Below, piece after piece: positions 47,523-57,700 of a stretch of 64,000 bases of DNA. Origin of the DNA: Streptomyces alanosinicus. GTDB taxonomy: Bacteria > Actinomycetota > Actinomycetes > Streptomycetales > Streptomycetaceae. The stretch is from assembly GCF_014650595.1 (NCBI RefSeq), contig NZ_BMVG01000004.1, forward strand, positions 1 to 64,000, written 5' to 3'. A program made the position numbers and the translations under genes. The notes beneath the pieces are model-generated. The model ran no database searches and was not told the DNA's origin. It worked only from the letters and a program-made list of their open reading frames with translations. The number at the start of each line of letters is the position of its first letter. Position 1 is the first letter of the stretch.

Positions 47523-48380
47523 ATGTCATCCGACACCCTTGCCCACGTCCCCACCGCGCCGGAGATACCCGAGCCCGCGGACGTCCCCCGCGTCGTCCCG
47601 CAGCGCCGGTACGGCCAGTGGGCGGCGGCCGTCCTCGTCCTCGCGCTGCTCGCCCTCGCCGTCGACTCCGTCCTGCGCAACAAGGCGTTCCAGTGGGCCG
47701 TCGTCGCCGACTGCTTCACCTCGGACTCCGTGCTGCGCGGACTCTGGCTCACCCTGTGGCTGACCGCCGTCGTCATGGTCCTCGGCTTCGCCCTCGGCAC
47801 CCTGCTCGCCGCCTGCCGGCTCTCCGCCAACCCGGCGCTGAGAGCGGTCAGCTGGGGCTATGTCTGGCTGTTCCGCTCGATCCCGATCCTGGTGCAGCTG
47901 CTGCTGTGGTTCAACATCGGGGCGCTGTACCCGCGGGTGTTCGGCGTGCGCACCGTCGACCTGCTCACCCCGGTCGCCGTCGCGATCGTCGGACTCACCC
48001 TGCACGAGGCCGCCTTCGCCGCCGAGGTCGTCCGGGCCGGCATCCTCTCCGTGGACCGCGGTCAGATCGAGGCCGCCCAGGCACTGGGCCTGAGCCGGTC
48101 ACGGCGCTGGTGGCGGATCGTGCTGCCGCAGGCGATGCGCTCCATCGTGCCGCCCGCCGGCAACATGCTCGTCGGCACCCTCAAGGGCACCTCGATCGTC
48201 AGCGTCATCGCCGTGAACGACCTGTTGTTCTCCACCCAGTTGATCTACCACCGCACCTATCAGGTCATCCCGCTGCTGATGGTCGCGACCCTCTGGTACG
48301 CGGTGGTCACCTCGCTGCTCGGCCTCGGTCAGACGTACGTCGAGAAGTACTACGCGCGCGGCACGGAGACCGCCCGATGA
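47523..48380 (+). CDS. Amino-acid-type ABC transporter permease
   Basis: A 285-residue inner membrane protein of the HisM/GlnP class. The EAA loop is recognisable in DRGQIEAAQALGLSRSRRWWRIVLPQAMRSIVPP, and TLWLTAVVMVLGFALGTLLAACRLS is the typical N-terminal region. About five or six transmembrane helices are present. A single permease probably forms a homodimer. The start is ATG 47523; the frame is open to GTG 47472. It ends with an ATGA overlap onto the flavoprotein gene. Confidence 0.93.
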   Translation: MSSDTLAHVPTAPEIPEPADVPRVVPQRRYGQWAAAVLVLALLALAVDSVLRNKAFQWAVVADCFTSDSVLRGLWLTLWLTAVVMVLGFALGTLLAACRLSANPALRAVSWGYVWLFRSIPILVQLLLWFNIGALYPRVFGVRTVDLLTPVAVAIVGLTLHEAAFAAEVVRAGILSVDRGQIEAAQALGLSRSRRWWRIVLPQAMRSIVPPAGNMLVGTLKGTSIVSVIAVNDLLFSTQLIYHRTYQVIPLLMVATLWYAVVTSLLGLGQTYVEKYYARGTETAR

Positions 48381-50137
48381 GGCGGCAGCTGGTGATCGTG
48401 GGAGCCGGGCCGCGGGGGACCGGACTGCTGGAGCGGATCGCCGCCAACGCCCCGGAGCTGTACGCCGGTTCCGGCCTCGACATCCATCTGGTCGACCCGT
48501 ATCCGCCGGGCGGCGGCCGCATCTGGCGCCAGGCGCAGTCGCCGCTGCTGTGGATGAACTCGCACGCCGAGGACGTCACCATGTTCACCGACGAGACGGT
48601 GACCATGGCCGGCCCGGTGCGTGAGGGCCCCACCCTGCACGAGTGGGCCGGGCTGGACGGCACCGCCTTCGCCGATCGGCAGCTCCAGGGCCGCTATCTG
48701 CGCTGGGTGTACGAGCGGGCCCGCGCCGAGCTGCCCCCGGAGATCACCGTCCGCCACCACCCCCGGCGCGCCCTGCGGGTCAGCGGCCCCCGCGAGGGCC
48801 GCCAGCGGGTGTGGCTGGAGGGCAGAGCGCACCCCCTCCTCGCCGACCTGGTGATCCTCGCCCTCGGCCACCTGGATGCCGAACTCGACGAGGAACAGGC
48901 CGAGTTGGCCGCCTACGCCCAGGAGCACGGCCTGGTGCACCTGCCGCCCGACTTCACCGCCGACAGCGACCTGTCCCCGCTGGCGCCCGGCGAAGCAGTC
49001 CTCGTACGGGGCTTCGGGCTGGCCTTCGTCGACCTGATGGTGCTGCTCACCGAAGGGCGCGGCGGACGGTACGAGGGCGGCACCTATCTCCCCTCCGGAC
49101 GGGAACCGGTGCTCTACGTCGGCTCGCGGCGCGGAGTGCCGTACCACTCGAAGATCGGCTACGGCTGGACCGGGGAGCGGCCCCCGCTGCCCCGCTTCCT
49201 CGGGCCGGCCGAGATCGAGCGCCTCGCGGCCCGGCCGGGCCGCGTCGACTTCCGGCGCGAGGTGTGGCCGCTGGTGGCGAAGGAGCTGGGCTTCGCCCAC
49301 TACCACCGGCTGTTCACCGCCCACGCCGAGCGTACGGCGCTGCCCTGGGCCGACTTCGAGGAGAGATACGCGGCCGCCGACGACCCCGCCGGACTACGGG
49401 CACTCGTCGCCGCCGCCGTACCCGATCCGGCCGACCGCCTCGACCTCGCCGCGCTCGACCACCCGCTGGACGGCGCCCGGTACGCCTCGCACGAGGCGTT
49501 CCAGGACGGCCTGCGGGCGTACATCGAGGCCGACCTGAACCGCCGTCACGATCCCTCCCACAGTGCGGACCTGGGGGTCTTCCTCGGGCTGCTCTCCGTC
49601 TACGGCCAGCTCGTGCGGCTCGGCGACACCGGTCCCCGGTGGCACGGCTTCTTCAGCTATCTGGCGTCCGGGCCACCCGGCCCCCGGCTGCGGCAGATGC
49701 TCGCGCTGTCCCGGGCCGGCCTGCTCCGCTTCCTCGGCGCCGACATGACCGTCACCGCCGCGAACGGGGTGTTCCGGGCCGCCAGTCCCACCGTGCCGGG
49801 CTTCGCCGTCGAGGCGCGGGCGCTGGTGGAGGCCCGGCTGCCCGAGCCCACCGTCGGCCGGGGGCGCGACAGCCTGCTGCGCGAACTGCACGCCGAGGGC
49901 GCCGCCGAGAGTCCCGAGGGACTGCTGCGGACCGACCCCGCCGACGGCCGGATCCTCGACGGCGTCGGGCGGCCGCACCCCCGGCGCTTCGCACTCGGCC
50001 CCTCCACCGACGCCCGTACCCCCGGCGCCTTCACCCGGCCACGCACCGGCGGAGCCGCGTTCCGGCAGAACGACGCCACCGCACGGGCGGTCCTGGCCTT
50101 CCTGACCACCCCACTCGTAAAGGAACTCGCGCGATGA
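48377..50137 (+). CDS. FAD/NAD(P)-binding protein
   Basis: A 586-residue flavoprotein. The N-terminal dinucleotide fold is RRQLVIVGAGPRGTGLLERIAANAPEL, followed by DIHLVDPYPPGGGRIWRQAQSPLLWMNS, typical of the FAD-NAD(P)-binding family (PF13454-like) that includes HpyO-type and ornithine-hydroxylase-like proteins. A second nucleotide-binding segment is GEAVLVRGFGLAFVDLMVLLTEG. Its place between the permease and ATPase genes, with ATGA overlaps on both sides, implies it acts on the imported compound. The exact reaction is unknown. Confidence 0.88.
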   Translation: MRRQLVIVGAGPRGTGLLERIAANAPELYAGSGLDIHLVDPYPPGGGRIWRQAQSPLLWMNSHAEDVTMFTDETVTMAGPVREGPTLHEWAGLDGTAFADRQLQGRYLRWVYERARAELPPEITVRHHPRRALRVSGPREGRQRVWLEGRAHPLLADLVILALGHLDAELDEEQAELAAYAQEHGLVHLPPDFTADSDLSPLAPGEAVLVRGFGLAFVDLMVLLTEGRGGRYEGGTYLPSGREPVLYVGSRRGVPYHSKIGYGWTGERPPLPRFLGPAEIERLAARPGRVDFRREVWPLVAKELGFAHYHRLFTAHAERTALPWADFEERYAAADDPAGLRALVAAAVPDPADRLDLAALDHPLDGARYASHEAFQDGLRAYIEADLNRRHDPSHSADLGVFLGLLSVYGQLVRLGDTGPRWHGFFSYLASGPPGPRLRQMLALSRAGLLRFLGADMTVTAANGVFRAASPTVPGFAVEARALVEARLPEPTVGRGRDSLLRELHAEGAAESPEGLLRTDPADGRILDGVGRPHPRRFALGPSTDARTPGAFTRPRTGGAAFRQNDATARAVLAFLTTPLVKELAR

Positions 50138-50895
50138 GCGTCATGGTCGACATCAGATCGGTGCACAAGAGCTTCGGCTCGCTCGCCGTCCTCAAGGGCA
50201 TCGACCTGCGGGTGCGTACCGGAGAGGTGACCGTCGTGCTCGGCCCCTCCGGCTCCGGCAAGTCGACGCTGCTGCGCACCGTCAACCACCTGGAGAAGGT
50301 GGACCGGGGCGAGATCAGCGTGGACGGCTCCCTGATGGGCTACCGGCGCGCCGGGAACAAGCTGTACGAGCTGCCCGAGCGCGAGGTGCTCAGACAGCGC
50401 ACCCGGATCGGGTTCGTCTTCCAGAACTTCCATCTCTTCGGGCACCTCACCGTCCTGGACAACATCGTCGAGGCGCCGGTGTCCGCGCTGCGACGGCCCC
50501 GGAAGGAAGCGGTGGCGAGCGCGCGCCGGCTGCTGGAGCGGGTGGGGCTCGGCGACAAGGCCGACGCCTACCCACGGCAGTTGTCGGGCGGGCAGCAGCA
50601 ACGGGTGGCCATCGCACGGGCCCTCGCGCTGGAGCCGAAGCTGCTGCTGTTCGACGAACCGACCTCGGCGCTCGACCCCGAGCTGGTCGGCGAGGTCCTC
50701 GACGTCATCCGGGACCTGGCGGCACAGGGCACGACGATGATCGTCGTCACGCACGAGATCGCGTTCGCCCGCGAGGTCGCCGACACGGTGGTGTTCATGG
50801 ACGACGGCAGGATCGTCGAACAGGGCCCGCCGGCCGAGGTGCTGGACGCCCCGCGTGCGGAGCGGACGCGGGCCTTTCTGGCGAAGGTGCTGTGA
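50134..50895 (+). CDS. Amino-acid ABC transporter ATP-binding protein
   Basis: A 253-residue GlnQ/HisP-type ATPase. Walker A is GPSGSGKST, the Q-loop FQNFHLF, the signature LSGGQQQRVAIARALAL, Walker B LLLFDEPTSALDPE and the H-loop VVTHEIAFA. ATG 50134 overlaps the flavoprotein stop. It pairs with the upstream permease and, presumably, the divergently encoded binding protein. Confidence 0.94.
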   Translation: MSVMVDIRSVHKSFGSLAVLKGIDLRVRTGEVTVVLGPSGSGKSTLLRTVNHLEKVDRGEISVDGSLMGYRRAGNKLYELPEREVLRQRTRIGFVFQNFHLFGHLTVLDNIVEAPVSALRRPRKEAVASARRLLERVGLGDKADAYPRQLSGGQQQRVAIARALALEPKLLLFDEPTSALDPELVGEVLDVIRDLAAQGTTMIVVTHEIAFAREVADTVVFMDDGRIVEQGPPAEVLDAPRAERTRAFLAKVL

Positions 50896-50911
50896 GGACG
50901 GTGAGCGCCCG

Positions 50912-51847
50912 ATGAGCGCACGGCACGGCCGTGGGCTGCCGCATCTCGCCGCCGCCGTCGATCTGCCCGGCTGCTTCGGCGCCGAGCCGTATCTGGAGCT
51001 GATCCGGCTCGCCGAGCGCGGCGGGCTGGACTTCGTGACGCTGGACGACTCCTTCGGCGGGCCGGGGCCCGACGCCGTCCGTGTGCTGTCCCGGGCCGCG
51101 CCCGTGACCCGGCGCATCGGCCTGGTCCCGGCCGTCACCACCGCCCACACCGAGCCCTTCCGGGTGCGGGCCGCCGTGGCCGCGCTGGACCGGGTCAGCC
51201 GCGGCCGGGCGGGCTGGCGGATCGACCTGTCCGCCGGTGAGGACGAGGCCGGGCCCTTCGGCCGCCGGCCCGCGGCGCCGCTCGGGGAACCGCGGTGGGA
51301 GGCGGGCGACTTCCCGGTCCGGGGGCCCTCGGCCGTGCCCCGGTCGCCGCAGGGCCGCCCCGTCCGGGTGGCCGACGCCACCGGGAGCAAGGCCCGTGCC
51401 GTCGCCGCCCGGTACGCGGACGTGGCCCTGGTCGGCGCCGCGACCCCGGCGCAGGCCGGTGCCGTACGCGAGGAACTGCGCACGCTGGCCGCCGCGTCCG
51501 GGCGGGACCCGGACAGTGTGCGCACACTGGTGAGCCTGCTGGTCGACCTCGGCGACGGAGAGCACGCGGCCGCGCCCGGACACGGCGGCGGCGGGCCGCG
51601 GCCCACCGTGCGGGGGCCGCTGTACCGGGGCGGCCCGGTCGATCTCGCGGAGCTGATCGCCGGCTGGCACGCCGGCGGTGTCACCGACGGCTTCCACCTC
51701 GTCCCCGTCGAACCGCGCCGTGATCTGGAGCGCCTGGTCAACGGCACGGTGGCGCTGCTCCAGCACCGTGGTCTGTTCCGCACCTTCTATCCGGGCAGCA
51801 CCTTGCGCGAGCATCTGGGGCTGCCTCACCTGGTACGGCAGGGTTGA
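50912..51847 (+). CDS. LLM-class flavin-dependent oxidoreductase
   Basis: A 311-residue luciferase-like monooxygenase with the (beta/alpha)8 signatures LIRLAERGGLDFVTLDDS, LSRAAPVTRRIGLVPAVTTAHTEPFRVRAAVAALDRVSRGRAGW and YADVALVGAATPAQAGAV. Such enzymes use FMNH2 and O2 to cleave C-S or C-N bonds in organosulfur compounds, EDTA and others. It is somewhat shorter than typical members. It closes the transporter operon 16 bp after the ATPase. Together with the cysteine leader it supports a sulfur-scavenging role. Confidence 0.9.
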   Translation: MSARHGRGLPHLAAAVDLPGCFGAEPYLELIRLAERGGLDFVTLDDSFGGPGPDAVRVLSRAAPVTRRIGLVPAVTTAHTEPFRVRAAVAALDRVSRGRAGWRIDLSAGEDEAGPFGRRPAAPLGEPRWEAGDFPVRGPSAVPRSPQGRPVRVADATGSKARAVAARYADVALVGAATPAQAGAVREELRTLAAASGRDPDSVRTLVSLLVDLGDGEHAAAPGHGGGGPRPTVRGPLYRGGPVDLAELIAGWHAGGVTDGFHLVPVEPRRDLERLVNGTVALLQHRGLFRTFYPGSTLREHLGLPHLVRQG

Positions 51848-52179
51848 TCACCGGTGAAGGCAAGGACCGGCCCGGGTGACCGAGGCCGATGGGAAAGCAT
51901 GTGTGGCGATCGGGGCAGGGGAGCGCGAAGTGGGCGCAGGGCAGGGTGTGCCGAGCTGGTGCGCGTGTGTGTGGGGCCGGTGTCAAGACCCGCTGCGTAA
52001 GGGTGGTTTAAAGTGCTACGGCCGAAAGGCGCCCTTGTGGCGACCGGTCATTCGGCCGAATACTCCCCCTCAGCGCTTGTCAGGGGGCATGCGTGTTCGG
52101 AACCCGGCCGTTCCCCTGGCTGCGCCTCACGGGCCCCACCCCACGCGGGCCCCCGACTTCCCCTGGGAGGGAACGAAAA
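51848..52179 (+). promoter_or_regulatory. Intergenic region before the first protease
   Basis: 332 bp with no credible gene. It contains the 12-bp palindrome ATTCGGCCGAAT (52050-52061) and an AT-rich GGTTTAAAGTG at about 52003-52013. The protease ribosome binding site GGGAGG is at 52165-52170. Confidence 0.45.
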
Positions 52180-53079
52180 GTGAGGAACAAGCGCACCACT
52201 CCCCGCATCGGCACCGCGAGACGGACCCGGCTGATCGCCGTGGCCACAGGCTTGCTGGCCGCCGCCGCGTTCGCCGCCCCCACCGCGAACGCCGGCGACA
52301 ACCACACCTTCAGCGCCGCCCAGCTCAACAGCGCGAGCGACTCCGTCGGCAAGGCCGATGTGGCCGGTACGGCCTGGGCGGTGGACAGCAGGAGCGACCG
52401 TGTCGTCGTCACCGCCGACAGCACGGTGTCCAGGACCGAGATCGCCGCGATCAAACGGCAGGCCGGCGCCAACGCGAACGCGCTGACCATCAAGCGCACC
52501 CCCGGCAGGTTCAGCAAGCTCATCAGCGGCGGCGACGCCATCTACGGCGGTCAGTACCGCTGCTCGCTCGGCTTCAACGTGCACAGCGGCAGCACCTCCT
52601 ACTTCCTCACCGCCGGTCACTGCGGCCAGGTCGCCTCCACCTGGTACAGCAACTCCGGCCACACCACGGTGCTGGGCACCAATGTGGGCTACAGCTTCCC
52701 GGGCAACGACTTCGCGTTGGTCCGGTACACCAACTCCTCCATCGCGCACCCGAGCGCGGTCGGCAGCCAGAGCATCTCCAGCGCGGGCACGCCCCGCGTG
52801 GGCCAGACCGTCTACCGGCGCGGCTCCACCACCGGTACACACAGCGGACGGGTCACGGCGCTGAACGCCACCGTCCACTACGACAGCGGTGAGACCGTCA
52901 GTGGCCTGATCCAGACCTCGGTCTGCGCCGAGGGTGGTGACAGCGGCGGTTCGCTGTACGCGGGATCCGTGGCCTACGGTCTGACCTCCGGTGGCAGCGG
53001 CGACTGCACCTCCGGTGGTACGACGTTCTTCCAGCCGGTCACCGAGGCGTTGAGCTACTACGGGGTCACGCTGCCCTGA
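52180..53079 (+). CDS. Streptogrisin B-like secreted serine protease
   Basis: A 299-residue prepro-protease of the S1E (alpha-lytic/streptogrisin) family. It has a signal peptide (~1-38, ending TANAG), a propeptide of ~76 residues ([33 protein letters not shown]) and a mature enzyme from [18 protein letters not shown]. The triad is His in FLTAGHC, Asp in NDFALVRY and Ser in GGDSGGSL, with four cysteines for two disulfides. The length matches S. griseus protease B. The start is GTG 52180 with GGGAGG 9 bases upstream. It acts outside the cell on proteins, with chymotrypsin-like specificity expected. Confidence 0.94.
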   Translation: MRNKRTTPRIGTARRTRLIAVATGLLAAAAFAAPTANAGDNHTFSAAQLNSASDSVGKADVAGTAWAVDSRSDRVVVTADSTVSRTEIAAIKRQAGANANALTIKRTPGRFSKLISGGDAIYGGQYRCSLGFNVHSGSTSYFLTAGHCGQVASTWYSNSGHTTVLGTNVGYSFPGNDFALVRYTNSSIAHPSAVGSQSISSAGTPRVGQTVYRRGSTTGTHSGRVTALNATVHYDSGETVSGLIQTSVCAEGGDSGGSLYAGSVAYGLTSGGSGDCTSGGTTFFQPVTEALSYYGVTLP

Positions 53080-53092
53080 CCTCCGGTCTGCC

Positions 53093-53126
53093 GAGTCCCC
53101 GTACGCCCCCGGGTGTGCGGGGACTC
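53093..53126 (+). terminator. Terminator hairpin after the first protease
   Basis: GAGTCCCCGTAC (53093-53104) pairs, with one G-T pair, with GTGCGGGGACTC (53115-53126), followed by TTTG. Confidence 0.8.
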
Positions 53127-53394
53127 TTTGTGGGCGGGGATGGATGAGAACAAGCCATGCGCTGTCGTCACGTTCCGCAGAGGGCTACTTGCGCGTTGTG
53201 GTTGCGGTGTCAATTTCCTGGCGTGACCGTGGTCGGTCAACTTCCGAGGGAGTGTGCGCGTTCGTTCTACGCGCGTCCTGAAGTCAACCTTGTGTGCTCC
53301 CTGTGTCGTTCGGAAGAGTGGTCCCTCGTCAACCAGCCTTCCGGTCCGCCACCCCCACAAGCCGGCGGACCATCCCCCCACAGGAGGACGTGAG
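53127..53394 (+). other. Promoter region of the second protease
   Basis: With the terminator this makes a 315-bp gap without a gene. Several GTCAA-containing segments occur (near 53209, 53236, 53283 and 53330), the spacing irregular. The ribosome binding site AGGAGG at 53382-53387 fixes the TTG start at 53395. Confidence 0.45.
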
Positions 53395-54477
53395 TTGAAG
53401 CACCGACGCATACCCAGGCGGCGGGCCGCCCTGGCCGGCGCGGGAGTCGTCGCACTGGTCGCCGCGGGTGTCACCTTGCAGAACGCGAACGCCAGTGAGC
53501 CGGCGAAGTCCGCTCCGCAGCCGAAGGTCCTGTCCGCTCCGGCGGCCGGAAACCTCGCCTCGACCCTGCTGAAGAGCCTCGGCTCCAACGCTGCCGGCAG
53601 CTACTACGACGCCCGGGCCAAGAGCCTCGTCGTCAACGTGCTCGACCAGGGCGCCGCGCATGCCGTCCAGGCGGCCGGGGCCAAGGCGAGACTCGTCACC
53701 AACTCGCTCGCCACGCTCGACGGCGCGCGGACGACACTGAAGAAGGACGCGACCATACCGGGGACGTCCTGGGCCACCGACCCGGTGAGCAACAAGGTCG
53801 TCGTCACCGCCGACAAGACCGTCTCCGGCGCCGGATGGGCCAAGCTGAGCAAGGTGGTCGACGCGCTCGGCGGCAAGGCCGAACTGCATCGGTCGAAGGG
53901 GGAGTTCAAGCCCTTCATCGCCGGCGGCGACGCGATCAGCGGTTCGGGCGGGCGCTGCTCGCTCGGCTTCAACGTGGTCAAGGACGGACAGCCGTACTTC
54001 CTGACCGCGGGGCACTGCACGGCCGACATCTCCACATGGTCGGACTCCAGCGGCAAGGAGATCGGGCAGAACGCGGAGTCCCACTTCCCGGGGACCGACT
54101 TCGGGCTCGTGAAGTACACGGCGGACGTGGACCACCCGAGCGAGGTCGACCTGTACAACGGGTCCACCCAGCAGATCACCGGTGCCGCCGAGGCGACGGT
54201 GGGCATGAAGGTGACGCGCAGCGGGTCGACGACCCATGTGCACGACGGCACGGTCACCGGTCTGAACGCCACGGTGAACTACCAGGAGGGCAGCGTCAGC
54301 GGGCTCATCCAGACCAATGTGTGCGCCGAGCCCGGTGACAGCGGCGGCTCGCTGTTCTCGGGGAGCAGCGCGGTCGGGCTGACCTCCGGCGGCAGCGGTG
54401 ACTGCACCTCCGGTGGCGAGACGTTCTTCCAGCCGGTCACGGCCGCGCTGTCCGCCACGGGGGCGCAGATCGGCTGA
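53395..54477 (+). CDS. Streptogrisin D-like secreted serine protease, long propeptide
   Basis: A 360-residue S1E protease. It has a signal peptide (~1-33), a propeptide of about 140 residues containing an alpha-lytic-type pro-domain ([59 protein letters not shown]) and a mature enzyme from about [18 protein letters not shown]. The triad is His in FLTAGHC, Asp in TDFGLVKY and Ser in PGDSGGSL. The mature part closely resembles the upstream protease, so the two are tandem paralogues with different pro-regions. TTG 53395 has AGGAGG 7 bases upstream. Confidence 0.93.
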   Translation: MKHRRIPRRRAALAGAGVVALVAAGVTLQNANASEPAKSAPQPKVLSAPAAGNLASTLLKSLGSNAAGSYYDARAKSLVVNVLDQGAAHAVQAAGAKARLVTNSLATLDGARTTLKKDATIPGTSWATDPVSNKVVVTADKTVSGAGWAKLSKVVDALGGKAELHRSKGEFKPFIAGGDAISGSGGRCSLGFNVVKDGQPYFLTAGHCTADISTWSDSSGKEIGQNAESHFPGTDFGLVKYTADVDHPSEVDLYNGSTQQITGAAEATVGMKVTRSGSTTHVHDGTVTGLNATVNYQEGSVSGLIQTNVCAEPGDSGGSLFSGSSAVGLTSGGSGDCTSGGETFFQPVTAALSATGAQIG

Positions 54478-54486
54478 TCCGCCGCT

Positions 54487-54538
54487 CGCTCGTTCCCTCC
54501 GCTTGTTCCCTTCGCTCGTTCTCTTCGCTTGTTCCATG
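54487..54538 (+). repeat. 13-bp tandem repeat, four units
   Basis: Four imperfect 13-bp units (CGCTCGTTCCCTC, CGCTTGTTCCCTT, CGCTCGTTCTCTT, CGCTTGTTCCATG) lie 9 bp after the second protease stop. They are strongly pyrimidine-biased on the plus strand. Confidence 0.85.
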
Positions 54539-54650
54539 GAGTCCCGTCCCCGGGTGTCTGGGGGGCGGGACTCCGCTCGTCTGTCTGTGCTCGTGTGTCT
54601 GTGGCCGCCCGGTGCGGTGTTTGCGCAGGTGGGAGGCGATCGAATGGATG

Positions 54651-54666
54651 TCGTACACACGTTCGA
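54651..54666. promoter_or_regulatory. LexA (SOS) box candidate
   Basis: TCGTACACACGTTCGA matches the actinobacterial SOS box TCGAAC-N4-GTTCGA at all but one of the 12 fixed positions. A -10-like TATGGT lies at 54676-54681, and dnaE2 starts 72 bp after the box, the arrangement expected for LexA repression. Confidence 0.8.
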
Positions 54667-54737
54667 GAAAGGGGGTATGGTGGGGGCGGGGAAGTTGGGA
54701 ACTGGTGTTCGACTACGGATGAGTGTGGGAGGTGCGG

Positions 54738-57700
54738 ATGCCGGGCTTCACGCATCTGCACACCGTCTCCGGTTACTCCCTGCGCTACGGCGCCTCGCAC
54801 CCGGAGCGGCTGGCCGAGCGCGCCTGTGAGCGGGGCATGGACGCCCTCGCCCTCACCGACCGGGACACCCTGGCCGGCGCGGTCCGCTTCGCCAAGGCCG
54901 GCGCGAGGGCGGGGATCCGTCCCCTCTTCGGGGTGGACCTCGCCGTGGCCCCGGCGAGAGCGCCGCGAGAGGAGAGGCGCCGCACCCCGGTCCGCGGCGG
55001 TGCCTTCGTCGACGAGTCGGCACCCCGGGTCACCTTCCTCGCCCGGGACGGCGCCCGGGGCTGGGCGGACCTGTGCCGGATCGTCACCGCGGCGCACCGG
55101 AGCGAGGCCGCTTCCCGGCTGCCCTGGGCCGACAACCACGGCGACGGCCTGACCGTCCTGCTCGGCCCCGCCTCCGACGTCGGCCGCGCCCTGGCCGCCG
55201 GCCGCCCCGACCGCGCGGCCGGGCTGCTCGCCCCCTGGCGTGAGGTGTACGGCGCCGCGCTGCGCCTGGAGGCCGTCTGGCACGGCCGTACGGGCACGGG
55301 CCCCGGTTCCCTGCGGCTGGCCGCCCGTACCGTCGGCTTCGCCGCCGAGCAGGGGGTGCGGCCTGTGCTCAGCAACGCCGTCCGGTACGCCGACCCCGGC
55401 CAGGGGGCGGTCGCCGACGTCCTGGACGCGGCCCGCCGGCTGGTCCCGATCGACCCGACGAAGGAGCTGGACTCCCAGGAGGCCTGGCTCAAGGACGCGT
55501 CCGCCATGTCCGAGGTGGCCGAGCGGATCGTGGAGGCCGCGGGCTACCGGCGCGGCGCCGCGCACCGGCTGCTGGAGCAGACCCGGGCGGCGGCCGCCGA
55601 GTGCCTGGTCGACCCCGAGGACGACCTCGGTATCGGCACCGTCCACTTCCCCGAGCCGCACCTCGTCGGCGCCGGCCGCCGCACCGCCCAGCGGGCGCTC
55701 GCCTCGCGGGCGGCGGCGGGGATGGTGCGGCTCGGATACGACGGCAGACGTGCGTACTGGGAGCGGATGCACCACGAGCTGGACATCATCGGCCATCACG
55801 GATTCGCCTCCTACTTCCTGACGGTCGCCCAGGTGGTGGACGACGTGAAGGAGATGGGGATCCGCGTCGCCGCCCGTGGGTCCGGCGCGGGGTCGCTGGT
55901 GAACCATCTTCTGGGCATCGCGAACGCCGACCCGGTCGAGCACGGGCTGCTGATGGAGCGGTTCCTGTCGAAGGAGCGGATCGTCCTGCCCGACATCGAC
56001 ATCGATGTGGAGTCCGCGCGGCGGCTGGAGGTGTACCGGGCGATCATCGGACGGTTCGGGGAGGAGCGGGTCGCGACCGTCTCCATGCCGGAGACCTATC
56101 GGGTGCGGCACGCCGTCCGGGACGTGGGCGCGGCCCTGTCCATGGACCCGGCCGACATCGACCGCATCGCCAAGTCCTTCCCGCACATCCGGGCGCGCGA
56201 CGCCCGTGCGGCGCTGGAGGAGCTGCCCGAACTCAGGCGGCTGGCGGGGGAGAAGGAGAAGTACGGGAAGCTGTGGGAGCTGGTCGAGGGGCTCGACGCC
56301 CTGCCGCGCGGGGTCGCCATGCATCCGTGCGGGGTGCTGCTGTCCGACGCCTCCCTGCGGGCCCGTACGCCGGTGGTGCCGACCAGCGGCGAGGGGCTGC
56401 CGATGTCGCAGTTCGACAAGGAGGACGTGGAGGACCTCGGGCTGCTCAAGCTCGATGTGCTGGGGGTGCGGATGCAGTCGGCGATGGCGCATGCCCTCGC
56501 CGAGGTGGAGCGGGCGACCGGGGAGCGGATCGACCTGGACGCGGTGCCGGCGGGGGATCCGGCGACCTATCGGCTCATCCGGTCCGCCGAGACGCTGGGC
56601 TGCTTCCAGATCGAGTCGCCGGGACAGCGGGACCTGGTGGGGCGGCTGCAGCCGAGTACTTTCCATGATCTCGTCGTGGACATCTCACTGTTCCGGCCCG
56701 GACCCGTCGCCGCCGACATGGTGCGGCCGTTCATCGAGGCGCGGCACGGGCGGGCGCCGGTGCGCCTTCCCCATCCGGATCTGGAGGAGCCGCTGAAGGG
56801 GACGTACGGCGTCGTCGTCTTCCATGAGCAGATCATCGACATCGTCGCCATCATGACGGGGTGCGGGCGGGGCGAGGCCGACCGGGTGCGGCGCGGGCTG
56901 TCCGACCCGGAGTCGCAGGGGCGGATCAAGGTGTGGTTCGCGCAGCAGGCGGCGGCCCGGGGATATGGGGCGGAGACGATTCAGCGGACCTGGGAGATCG
57001 TGGCGGCGTTCGGGTCGTACGGCTTCTGCAAGGCGCATGCCGTCGCCTTCGCCGTGCCGACGTATCAGTCGGCCTGGCTGAAGGCCCATCATCCCGCGGC
57101 TTTCTACGCCGGGCTGCTCACACACGATCCGGGGATGTATCCGAAGCGGCTGCTGCTGGCCGATGCGCGCCGGCGCGGGGTGCCGATCCTGCCGTTGGAC
57201 GTGAACCGGTCGGCGGTCGCCCACTGTATCGAACTGGTGTCTGAATCACCCCCGCGCTGGGGGCTCCGGCTGGCCCTCTCCGATGTGCACGGCATCAGCG
57301 AAGCCGAGGCGGCGCGGATCGCGGACGGACAGCCGTACGCTTCCCTGCTGGACTTCTGGGAGCGGGCGCGCCCGAGCCGGCCGCTGGCCGGGCGGCTCGC
57401 GCAGGTCGGTGCCCTGGACGCCTTCGGTGCCAACCGGCGGGATCTGCAACTGCATCTGACCGAGCTGCACCGGGGTGCCCGGGGCGCCGGTGGCGGTCAA
57501 CTGCCGCTGGCCGGAGGGCGGAAGACGGCTTCGGCCGGGCTGCCCGACCTCACCTCGGCGGAACGGCTCAGCGCCGAGCTGGGCGTGCTGTCCATGGACG
57601 CCTCGCGCAATCTGATGGACGACCACCGGGAGTTCCTGGGCGAACTGGGCGTGGTCTCCGCACGCCGGCTGCGCGAGGCGCGCCACGGTGAGACCGTGCT

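Noticed and set aside
52050..52061. ATTCGGCCGAAT palindrome as an operator for the first protease
   Set aside because: A 12-bp palindrome is expected by chance several times in a window of this size; no second site or conservation information.
54478..56666. 795-residue minus-strand frame over dnaE2
   Set aside because: A shadow of the dnaE2 codon pattern; no ribosome binding site and no recognisable domain.
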